A DNA stretch of 52,922 nt, from NCBI GenBank assembly GCA_903936645.1, contig CAIZWI010000132.1:1-52922 (forward strand), given 5' to 3'. Shown one piece after another: positions 1-7,785 of the stretch (positions are counted from its first letter, which is position 1; the number at the start of each line of letters is the position of its first letter). The stretch comes from an uncultured Verrucomicrobia subdivision 3 bacterium. Lineage in GTDB: Bacteria; Verrucomicrobiota; Verrucomicrobiia; Limisphaerales; UBA11358. Position numbers and translations under genes: made by a program. The notes under the pieces were generated by a model that did no database searches, was not told the origin of the DNA, and saw only the letters and a list, made by a program, of their open reading frames with translations.

Positions 1-91
1 AGACAAAATTCTTCCGGCAGGTTCATTTTCACGGGTTTTGGGATAATAAGCATCTAGAAGTCTAGGGATTGCATGGATTCGCCATTTTCCA

Positions 92-181
92 GCGCCCCTG
101 CCGGGGCGCGATTGTTCCGGGCTGGGTACCGGGGGCGGCGCAAAGCTTGCCCCCGGCTAATTTCCGGCGCCCCTCCGGGGC
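92..181. repeat. REP-like cluster of GC-rich palindromes
   Basis: Three short perfect inverted repeats lie in a row: GCGCCCC/GGGGCGC (92-98 with 103-109), CCGGGGGC/GCCCCCGG (129-136 with 149-156) and GCCCC/GGGGC (169-173 with 177-181). The stretch has no coding character and lies 3' of the GH5 gene. It resembles the dispersed extragenic palindromes common in verrucomicrobial genomes (from memory, not checked). It could also end transcription of the minus-strand gene. Bases 1-91 show nothing I can support. Confidence 0.5.
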
Positions 182-256
182 AAGGCTAGGGCGAAGGAAG
201 AAATTTGTCTCACACCCAGACATTGCCTGGGACCGGCCTGCACACAGAAGGCTCTT

Positions 257-1384
257 TCAAGCACCATATTTTTCCGGCAACCAGCCGCGATTCACACAAT
301 CGCGAAAACTCCAGCCGCCGCCTGCCTCCGTGCGATAGGTCCAGAAAAACCAGCCCCGGGTGCGCTCGTAGCTCACCAATTGGGAAGCCCCAAACGCCCG
401 CATGCCCGCTTCCCGGGCGAGCGGATCCAAGCCGGCGAGCGCGGCCGGCGGCAATCCCAATGACCACTCGCCGACGATGCAGGGGTTTTGCTTTTGCATT
501 TTATCCAACTGGTCTTTGCGCTCCACGGCGGCGACTTCGATCTGGCCGGCCAGATCGCGTTGGTGGTCGGCGTCCGAAAAGCATTGGTACAGATGCGCGT
601 CCAGCAGCACGTTGCTGGTTTCGGGGCCATTCATGAAATTTTCCCAGGCCAAGGGACGAAACGAATCATGCAGCACCACCGCCGCCCGGGCAGGGGCCAG
701 GTGCTGGCGCACCCGCGCGTAGCCAGCTTGATAGTATGACTTAAGGATATCGAGGGAAATATTATCGCGGGGTTCGTTCACCAGTTCGATGCCCAGCAAA
801 TTGTCGTAGCCCTGACAACGGGCGGCCATGTCCGCAATCACGCGGAGCGAATGGGCGATGTTTTCGGGACTATTGGGCCAGCCCACGGCACCCTTACGGC
901 CGCTGTGGTCCCAGCCATTTTGACTGCCGGGCACACCGTGCAAATCCAGCAGCACTTTGAGGCCATGGTTCCGGGCCAGGCGAAACGCCCGGTCGACGAT
1001 TTCCCAGGCGGAGACGAACGGCGGGTTTTCCTCGGCCACCCAATACCCCACGGGCAGGCGCACGGCGTTGATGCCGTGCCGGGCGAGCCATTGGAAATCG
1101 TCGTCGGTGATCCAGGTGTCCCGATGGTGGCCGAGGCGTTTGGCCGCCGCTACAGGTCCGAGGGCCTGGCTGAGGGTGTATTCGTCCTCTGCGGTTTGCC
1201 CGGCGAAAAGACCCGGGGTGATCCATTTTTCCAGCACCAGCCAGCCACCCAAATTAACGCCGTGAATTTTCGGTGGCGGGCTGGCTGCCTGAGCGTGGGC
1301 GAGTGAGGGCAGGCCGCCCGCCAGCAAGCCCGACCCGACCAGCCCGCTGGTCTTCAAAAAATCCCGCCGGTTTATTGGATTCAT
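257..1384 (-). CDS. Tat-exported GH5 family glucanase (exo-1,3-beta-glucosidase-like)
   Basis: The 375-residue protein is predicted to hydrolyse beta-glucan outside the cytoplasm. It opens with a twin-arginine signal (RRDFLK at residues 6-11, a hydrophobic stretch, then AHAQA near 29-33). The mature part begins with HGVNLGGWLVLEKWITPGLF (41-60) and DEYTL (67-71), a close echo of fungal Exg1-type exo-beta-1,3-glucanases (GH5 subfamily 9). GH5 catalytic glutamates are visible: acid/base E204 in LVNEPRD and nucleophile E306 in IVGEWSLG. The ATG at 1384 is chosen because it starts directly on the Tat signal; an upstream ATG at 1474 would only add unstructured sequence. It is the last gene of a long minus-strand run, about 200 bp downstream of dinG. 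The family is secure and the subfamily and substrate are inferred. Confidence 0.88.
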   Translation of the reverse strand: MNPINRRDFLKTSGLVGSGLLAGGLPSLAHAQAASPPPKIHGVNLGGWLVLEKWITPGLFAGQTAEDEYTLSQALGPVAAAKRLGHHRDTWITDDDFQWLARHGINAVRLPVGYWVAEENPPFVSAWEIVDRAFRLARNHGLKVLLDLHGVPGSQNGWDHSGRKGAVGWPNSPENIAHSLRVIADMAARCQGYDNLLGIELVNEPRDNISLDILKSYYQAGYARVRQHLAPARAAVVLHDSFRPLAWENFMNGPETSNVLLDAHLYQCFSDADHQRDLAGQIEVAAVERKDQLDKMQKQNPCIVGEWSLGLPPAALAGLDPLAREAGMRAFGASQLVSYERTRGWFFWTYRTEAGGGWSFRDCVNRGWLPEKYGA

Positions 1385-1587
1385 TTTTAAAAAATAACGT
1401 GCTGAGTGTCGGTCGTCCGTTATCGCCGCGCAAGTGTTCGATGGGGCACGCTTAATTATTTGTACCAAAACCAACCGGGAAACAGCGGGGGCCGCCGAAG
1501 GCCGGGGCGCTCGCGCTGAGGGTTTTTAGCCGCCAAGGCGCGGGCATTGCCGGGTGGCCGCCGAGACCCCGCAACGAAGCTGTTCCC

Positions 1588-3732
1588 TTAGACGATTTCC
1601 ACCGGGCAATGGGGCACGGCTTCGAGGAAGGCCTGGCCGTATTGTTTGGTGAGGATGCGGTTGTCCAGGATCACCACTATGCCGGTGTCGGTCTTGGTCC
1701 GGATGAGGCGACCGACGCCCTGGCGGAATTTGAGGATGGCCTCGGGCAGGGAAAATTCGCCGAAGGAATTGCCGCCGCGTGCCTCAATGGCCTCAATGCG
1801 CGCTTCGATGAGCGGATGATCCGGCACGGCAAAGGGGAGGCGGGTGATGATGACGTTGCTCAACGCTTCGCCGGGGACATCCACGCCCTGCCAAAAACTG
1901 TCAGTGCCAAATAGCACGGAATTCACGTCCTCCTTGAATTTCTCCAGCATGGTGGAGCGGGGAGTGCCGGTGCCTTGCACAAAACAGCTGACGCCCAGTT
2001 TTTCAAAAAACGGGGCCATGAGGTCGGCGACCTCGAGCATGAGTTTGTAACTGGTGAAGAGCACGAAGGCTTTGCCGTGGGTTTCGCCCACGAAATGTTC
2101 GATCCAATGAATAAGGGCGTCGCGGTAGCCGGGGTCACGCGGGTCGGGCATTTTTTGGGCGACGAACAGGCGCATTTGCTGGGCGTAATCGAACGGCGTG
2201 CCCACTTGCAACTGCACGGCAGACTGCGCGCCCACGCGTTTGATGAAGTAATTGAGCGCCTGGGCCGCCGGCGGGCCGGAAGCAGCCGGGCGGCCGGCGG
2301 GTTTCTTCTCGGCCACGGGCGGGGGCGTCTGGCCGGCCTTGGTGCCGAGCGTGGCACTCGTCATGATGACGCTGGTGTCGCTGTCAAAGAGCCGGCGGCG
2401 CAGGTATTCGGCCACATCCACCGGAGCGGCGTTGAGCGTGAGATTTTTGTGCAGTTTGCCGGTACGTTCCACCCAGTAGACGTGGTCGGGCGCGCCCTGT
2501 TCGAGAAAGGCTTTTACTTCTTCGCGCAACTCGGCGAGCTTCCGGTTGCACTCCACCAGTTCCTGGCCGATCTCCTTGTCCTCGCTGGTTTTGATGAGGT
2601 CGCTCACGGCTTCGCGGAGCCGTTGAATGGGCAGGGTGACATTGTCCGGCACCAACTCCGGGCGGCGGATGCGGAGTTCGCTCCAGGCGCGCTTGCGGGC
2701 GCCGGGATCGCCCCCGGTAAACTTGGGCCTGGCCGTTTGCTGAATGGTTTCGCAGGCGGTTTCCACCTCCTCGAAAAACTTGTCCGCCTCGGTCAAAATG
2801 TCCGAGACCAGCTTGACGGCATCGCCCTTGCGCAGCGTGGCGAGCAGGCCTTTTTGCGTGCGCGGGTTATACAACCGGTTCAGCGCGTACCGCACCTGGC
2901 CGCTGGAAACGCTCAGGCCGATGTGCCGGGAGGCGACGGACTCCATGATGTGCGCCTCGTCGAAAATGACGAAGTCATTCTTGAAGAGAATACCGCCCTC
3001 AAGCTCCTCATCCACGCCGCCGAGCAGGGTAAAAAACAGGGTGTGGTTCACCACCAACACATCCGCGGCGAGGATGCGGTTGCGGGCGCGCTGGAAGAAG
3101 CACAGGCCGTGATCCTTGGCAAAGTCGGACTGGGTGCCGCAGATTTTCGGCGAGCACAGGCCGCGCTCGGAACAGATTTGCGACCAGACCTTGGGGTCCG
3201 GCTCGGTCGTGAAATCCGACAGGCTGCCGTCCTTGGTGGTGAGCGACCATTCATAAATGCGTTGCAGCTCCTCGGCCTCGGAGGAGGTGAAGAGGTTGCC
3301 CGCTTGCTGCATGGCTTTTTGCAGGCGGCGGGTGCACAGGTAATTCCCCCGGCCCTTGAGCATCGTATAACTAAACTTTACCGGCTCGGCCAGCGCGGCC
3401 AGCACCCCCGTGAGCATGGGCAGGTCCTTCTCGGTGAGCTGCTCCTGCAAATTGATGGTGTGGGTGGAGATGATGGCCTTCTTTTTTTCCGCCACCGCGA
3501 ACAGGATGGACGGAATCAGGTAGGCCAGGCTTTTGCCGACGCCGGTGCCGGCCTCCACCGCCAGGTGCTCGCGGTTTTGCAAGGCATGGGCCACGGCCAC
3601 GGCCATCTGCTGTTGTTGCGGGCGGAACTCGAAATTCCGGGCGCGCGACAGAATGCCGGTGGCCGAAAAGATTTCCTCCACTTGGGAAACCAGGCCGGCC
3701 CCGGCGGGATGGGATTCGAGGAAACTGATCAT
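1588..3732 (-). CDS. dinG: DinG/XPD-family ATP-dependent DNA helicase
   Basis: This is a 714-residue superfamily 2 helicase of the DinG/Rad3 group, which unwinds DNA 5'-3' during repair. The Walker A motif EAGTGVGKS is at 60-68. Cysteines at 133, 187, 193, 198 and 211 supply the ligands of the expected 4Fe-4S cluster. The DEAH box is at 258-261, preceded by the family-typical VVNHTLFF. Motifs V (SFWQGVDVPGE) and VI (QGVGRLIRT) lie near the C-terminus. The ATG at 3732 is chosen because earlier in-frame ATGs would run into yeaD, whose stop lies only 1 bp upstream; translational coupling with yeaD is likely. It is the third gene of a mutS-yeaD-dinG operon. An insert of Pro/Ala-rich sequence precedes motif IV. 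Confidence 0.9.
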   Translation of the reverse strand: MISFLESHPAGAGLVSQVEEIFSATGILSRARNFEFRPQQQQMAVAVAHALQNREHLAVEAGTGVGKSLAYLIPSILFAVAEKKKAIISTHTINLQEQLTEKDLPMLTGVLAALAEPVKFSYTMLKGRGNYLCTRRLQKAMQQAGNLFTSSEAEELQRIYEWSLTTKDGSLSDFTTEPDPKVWSQICSERGLCSPKICGTQSDFAKDHGLCFFQRARNRILAADVLVVNHTLFFTLLGGVDEELEGGILFKNDFVIFDEAHIMESVASRHIGLSVSSGQVRYALNRLYNPRTQKGLLATLRKGDAVKLVSDILTEADKFFEEVETACETIQQTARPKFTGGDPGARKRAWSELRIRRPELVPDNVTLPIQRLREAVSDLIKTSEDKEIGQELVECNRKLAELREEVKAFLEQGAPDHVYWVERTGKLHKNLTLNAAPVDVAEYLRRRLFDSDTSVIMTSATLGTKAGQTPPPVAEKKPAGRPAASGPPAAQALNYFIKRVGAQSAVQLQVGTPFDYAQQMRLFVAQKMPDPRDPGYRDALIHWIEHFVGETHGKAFVLFTSYKLMLEVADLMAPFFEKLGVSCFVQGTGTPRSTMLEKFKEDVNSVLFGTDSFWQGVDVPGEALSNVIITRLPFAVPDHPLIEARIEAIEARGGNSFGEFSLPEAILKFRQGVGRLIRTKTDTGIVVILDNRILTKQYGQAFLEAVPHCPVEIV

Positions 3733-3733
3733 T

Positions 3734-4624
3734 TCAAACCAGCCGGCTGGACAGGACCACCTTGAGGGTGTTGGCCACGCCCGGAGCCAGGGTGGTTTGG
3801 GCCGCGCCCACGTTGCCCGATTCCACGCAAACCATCTGGTGGTATTCCTCGTCGCCGAAGTCCGCCATGGCCTTGGATTTGGCCACCCAGGGATTCCAGA
3901 CCACGGTGGAGGCGGAACCGCTTTTTTCAATGCGGATCAGGCGGCGCAGTTGCGGGTCCGTAATTTCCACGGTGTGGGTGGTGTCCAGATACACCCGGTC
4001 GGTTTCGGCGGTGAAGCGGATGGCGTCGTCCTCGTCCGTTTTGAGCGTGGTGCCGCCCACTTTGTCCAGGTAATGCACCCCGTGCAACCCCTTGACTGAA
4101 ATGGCGGCGATGTCGCCCACGGTGAAGTAGGTGTGCAGAATCTCCTCAAAGGTTACGGACTCGGTGGAATGGTTGTTCACCTGCAATTCCATGGTGAGGG
4201 TGTCGCCCACGGTGACGATGAATTCCACACTGCCGGTGTAGGGCACGCCTTCGAGATTCTCGGGCAGGCGGAGGCGCACAGTGACCCGGCCATCGGGCGC
4301 GGCGGAGGTGGCGGCCAGGTTCCATTCCGTGAGCCGGGCATAACCGTGCGCCGGGGCGCCGGCTTTCGGACCAAACCAGGGGAAACAGACCGGCACCCCA
4401 CCCCGGATCGCCTTGCCCGGTGCAAACAGGCTTTCCGCGCTCATCCACAAGAGCGGCGGCTCGCCATTTTTCTGGAACGCGGTCACATGGGCCCCGTGCA
4501 AATAAATCTCGGCGGTGCTGGCCGGGGTGGTGATGAGCAGCCGCGGCAGGCCGCCCTGGCCCGGGGAGATGACGATGGCCCCCGTGATTTCGTGTTCTTT
4601 GAGTGATACAAGTTGCTCGTTCAT
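3734..4624 (-). CDS. yeaD: D-hexose-6-phosphate mutarotase (YeaD-like aldose 1-epimerase)
   Basis: The 296-residue protein matches the cytoplasmic YeaD branch of the aldose 1-epimerase superfamily in length (about 294 in E. coli) and motifs. It should interconvert the alpha and beta anomers of glucose-6-phosphate-type sugars. Visible hallmarks are LHGAHVTAF near the N-terminus, GGVPVCFPWFGP around residue 85, and HTYFTVGDI around 165, which carries the catalytic histidine. The ATG at 4624 follows the mutS stop by 13 bp, and the stop sits 1 bp before dinG, so it is embedded in a DNA-repair operon. Nothing in the sequence explains this partnership. Family assignment is strong; substrate is inferred from the family. 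Confidence 0.86.
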   Translation of the reverse strand: MNEQLVSLKEHEITGAIVISPGQGGLPRLLITTPASTAEIYLHGAHVTAFQKNGEPPLLWMSAESLFAPGKAIRGGVPVCFPWFGPKAGAPAHGYARLTEWNLAATSAAPDGRVTVRLRLPENLEGVPYTGSVEFIVTVGDTLTMELQVNNHSTESVTFEEILHTYFTVGDIAAISVKGLHGVHYLDKVGGTTLKTDEDDAIRFTAETDRVYLDTTHTVEITDPQLRRLIRIEKSGSASTVVWNPWVAKSKAMADFGDEEYHQMVCVESGNVGAAQTTLAPGVANTLKVVLSSRLV

Positions 4625-4637
4625 AAAAATTAATAGG

Positions 4638-7268
4638 TTAACCGAACAAATCCAGTTGCGGTGTGGGGGCCAGTTGTTTGAGTTTGTCGCGATTTTCCTG
4701 GCGGCGGGCCGGGCGCACATTGCCCTCGGGCGTGAGTTCGGATTCCTCCAAATTGACCAGGATTTCCTTGGCGCGTTCGAGCACAGCCTTCGGCACGCCC
4801 GCCAGCCGGGCGACCTGGATGCCATAGCTTTTGTCGGTGCCGCCAGCGACGATTTTGCGCAGGAAGACGATTTGATCGCGCCATTCGCGCACGGCCACAT
4901 TAAAGTTTTTCAGGCGCGGCAGCCGGGCGGCCAGTTCGGCCAGCTCATGATAGTGGGTGGCAAAGAGGGTTTTCGCGCCAATCTGGTTATGCAAATACTC
5001 GACAATGCTCCAGGCCAGGCTCAGACCATCGAAGGTGCTGGTGCCCCGGCCGATTTCATCCAGCACAATCAAACTGCGGGCGGTGGCGTGGTTCAGGATG
5101 TTGGCGGTTTCAGTCATTTCCACCATGAAAGTGCTCTGGCCGCGGGAGAGGTCGTCGCTCGCACCGATGCGGGTGAAAATGCGGTCCACCAAATCAATCC
5201 GGGCACTGGCGGCGGGGACGAAACTGCCAGTGTGCGCCAGCAGGGCCAGGAGCGCGACCTGTCGTATATAGGTGCTCTTGCCCGCCATATTGGGACCGGT
5301 GATGAGCGCAATTTGGGGAAAGGCGGGCGGCTCCTTGGCGGGGGCGGCGGCCTGGTTTGCCAGGCTGAGCAGGCCGGTGTCATTGGGCACAAAGCGCTCG
5401 TCGGTGAGGTGTTGTTCCAATACCGGATGCCGGCCGTCGCGAATGTCCAGCAAACCTTCGGTGCCCACGATGGGACGAATGTAACCATGCAACCGTGCCG
5501 TCTCGGCGAAAGCTCCGAGCACATCGAGTTGGGCAATGGCGGCGGCGGTCAATTGGATGGCCGGCAGCTGGCCGAGCACGGTTTCGCGGAGTTGCTGGAA
5601 GAGTTCGTACTCCAACTTCACACTACGTTCCTCGGAGCCGAGAATTTTGCCTTCCATTTCTTTCAGCTCAGGCGTGATGTAGCGTTCGCCGTTCGCAACG
5701 GTTTGTTTGCGAATGTAGTGCGGCGGGACCTTGTCGAGATTGGAGCGGGTGACTTCGATGTAATAGCCGAAGACGGAATTAAAGCGCACTTTGAGCGAAC
5801 CAATGCCGGTGCGGGCGATTTCATCCGCCTGTAATTTGGCGATCCAGTCCTTGCCGCCCCGCTGGGCGGAGCGCAGTTCATCGAGCGCGGGATCGTAACC
5901 GTCGCGGATCATGCCGCCTTCCTTCACGGCGAGCGGAGGTTCCTCGACGATGGCCCGACCGATGAGCTCCACGAGATCTGGAGCCTCGCCCAGTTGGGTG
6001 GCGAGATCGTCGAGCAAACTGGGAACCGATTCTGCTGGGAGAGGTGACTCCTGCAGGGGCATGGCTGCCAGGCCCGGCTGGCTGCCCGGGAGGTCCTTGC
6101 CGGCACCCGCTTCGCGCAGCTCCCGCAGGGTTTGTTTGACGCCGGGGATTTCGGCCAGCGCCTGGCGGAGAACCAGCAGGTCGCGGGCATTGCCGCTGCC
6201 CGTGCTGAGGCGGCCGAGGGTGCGTTCGAGATCGCGCACGCGAGCGAGTTGGGTGCGCAGGGCTTCCAGGCGGCCGGATTGGGCGATGAAACTTTGCACG
6301 GCCACCTGGCGGCGATGAATTGGGCCGGGGGTGGCCAGGGGCTGGGATAACCAGTCGCGCAACCGGCGGGCGCCCATGGGGGTGACGGTGCGGTGCAGGG
6401 CTCCGTACAGACACGCGTTGCGCGGGGCGTCATGGTTCAGGGGTTCGAGAATTTCCAGATGCCGGAGCGTGGTGTAGTCCAGCGCCAGAAAATCACTGCG
6501 GCGATAAAAGGCCAGCCGGGTGAGATGTTTGACGTCCCGGCGGAGGTGTTGCGTGAGGTAATGGAGAGCCGCCCCTGCCGCACCAATGGCGGCGGCACGG
6601 TCCTTAAGGCCAAAACCATCGAGCGAGGCGACTTGAAAATGTTCGCGCACGGCAAATTGCGCGGTTTCGGTGGTGAACACCCAGCCCTCGTAAGGGTTGA
6701 GAATGGAGAAGGCGCCGGACAGCAAGTCCCGGATCTGGACGGCTTCGGCCGGGTAAATGATTTCGGCCGGGCGGAGGCGTTCGAGCTCAGTGAGCAGGGC
6801 GGTGTCGGCCTCCAGCTCGGTGGTGAGGAAATCGCCGGTGGTGAGGTCCACGAGGGCGAGGCCGTGATTTTTTCCGCCAGGGAAGACAGCGGCGAGAAAG
6901 TTGTTTCGCTCGGCCACCAGCATGCGTTCGTCGAAATGGGTGCCGGGGGAGAGGATTTGGGTGACTTCGCGGGCGACGAGTTTGCCGGGTTTGGCCTCCT
7001 CGGTCTGGTCGCAGATGGCGACTTTGCGGCCGGCTTTGAGGATGCGGGAGATGTAGCCGTTGGCGGCGTGAAAGGGCAAACCGCACATGGGCGTGCCATT
7101 CCGGGAAGTCAGGGCGAGATTGAGCAACTGGGCGCCCGCCTGGGCGTCTTCGAAAAACATCTCATAAAAGTCGCCCAACCGGAAGAGCAGCAGCGCATCT
7201 TTGGGCAATTCGCCCTTGATGCGACGGTACTGCGCCATCATGGGCGTGAGTTGGGTGTCAGCAGACAT
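4638..7268 (-). CDS. mutS: DNA mismatch repair protein MutS
   Basis: This 876-residue protein (E. coli 853) recognises mispaired bases and recruits MutL. The mismatch-reading loop GDFYEMF is at 32-38, with the Phe-x-Glu pair that stacks on and contacts the mispair. The central connector/lever domains are followed by the ATPase: Walker A GPNMAGKST near residue 657, SRGQSTFMVEM, Walker B LDEIGRGTSTFDG and the FATHYHEL switch. The ATG at 7268 is chosen because an upstream ATG at 7412 adds 48 residues with no family match. It is the first gene of a tight operon with yeaD and dinG. All key residues appear intact. The 3' end reads DLFG, a typical MutS ending. Confidence 0.96.
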   Translation of the reverse strand: MSADTQLTPMMAQYRRIKGELPKDALLLFRLGDFYEMFFEDAQAGAQLLNLALTSRNGTPMCGLPFHAANGYISRILKAGRKVAICDQTEEAKPGKLVAREVTQILSPGTHFDERMLVAERNNFLAAVFPGGKNHGLALVDLTTGDFLTTELEADTALLTELERLRPAEIIYPAEAVQIRDLLSGAFSILNPYEGWVFTTETAQFAVREHFQVASLDGFGLKDRAAAIGAAGAALHYLTQHLRRDVKHLTRLAFYRRSDFLALDYTTLRHLEILEPLNHDAPRNACLYGALHRTVTPMGARRLRDWLSQPLATPGPIHRRQVAVQSFIAQSGRLEALRTQLARVRDLERTLGRLSTGSGNARDLLVLRQALAEIPGVKQTLRELREAGAGKDLPGSQPGLAAMPLQESPLPAESVPSLLDDLATQLGEAPDLVELIGRAIVEEPPLAVKEGGMIRDGYDPALDELRSAQRGGKDWIAKLQADEIARTGIGSLKVRFNSVFGYYIEVTRSNLDKVPPHYIRKQTVANGERYITPELKEMEGKILGSEERSVKLEYELFQQLRETVLGQLPAIQLTAAAIAQLDVLGAFAETARLHGYIRPIVGTEGLLDIRDGRHPVLEQHLTDERFVPNDTGLLSLANQAAAPAKEPPAFPQIALITGPNMAGKSTYIRQVALLALLAHTGSFVPAASARIDLVDRIFTRIGASDDLSRGQSTFMVEMTETANILNHATARSLIVLDEIGRGTSTFDGLSLAWSIVEYLHNQIGAKTLFATHYHELAELAARLPRLKNFNVAVREWRDQIVFLRKIVAGGTDKSYGIQVARLAGVPKAVLERAKEILVNLEESELTPEGNVRPARRQENRDKLKQLAPTPQLDLFG

Positions 7269-7478
7269 CGGGTAAACGTTACGCGGGAACGGGCACGAGG
7301 TCGAAACGAAAGTTTCGAGCCGGTCTGAAAAGTGAGCCGGGCCGTGTAAATTCTCCGGCCGGTGCTGAGCGGAAATGGGGGGCGAACCGGCCAGGCATGG
7401 AGCCGGGAACATCCGCCTTCACCCTGGTATTGGCGGGCAGGTCAGCTTTTCGGCAATGGCGGCCCGGGAAGCGCGCGA

Positions 7479-7679
7479 TCAGGGCTTCGGTGAGCGCCGG
7501 GCACGCAGGGCGGCGGTCATGGCCACACCAATGCCAATGCCGATAGCCAGCCCAACGCCCGGATTATGCAGCGCCACGCCCAGAGCCGTGCCGATGCCGG
7601 CTCCAATGCTGATGCCGATACCCATGGCCTGCCTGGGGGGTAGCGGGGGACGATGGGGTTGAGGTGAATTTGGTGTCAT
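7479..7679 (-). CDS. Small glycine-zipper membrane peptide
   Basis: This 66-residue product has a proline-rich N-terminus, then two hydrophobic segments built from G-x-G-x repeats (GIGISIGAGIGTALG near 20-34 and GLAIGIGIGVA near 43-53), then a basic tail (RARRSPKP). Such small glycine-zipper proteins are widespread and of unknown function; close helix packing in a membrane is inferred. It lies alone between the glucosidase and mutS genes, in the same direction. No strong ribosome binding site is visible, which lowers confidence. Confidence 0.6.
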   Translation of the reverse strand: MTPNSPQPHRPPLPPRQAMGIGISIGAGIGTALGVALHNPGVGLAIGIGIGVAMTAALRARRSPKP

Positions 7680-7785
7680 ATTTCGGACCGGTTAAATGCA
7701 AGAGTAGTGCCATGTTGCGCTGCCGTTGATAATGGTGGCTGGTTCAATATCCAAAGGCTGCCCAAAGTGGAGATTAACGTGCTGA

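Noticed and set aside
1975..3765. Long open frame (596 codons) on the plus strand opposite dinG
   Set aside because: It is a shadow of the helicase codons: rich in Gly/His/Arg, with no family motif, while the minus strand carries a complete helicase motif set.
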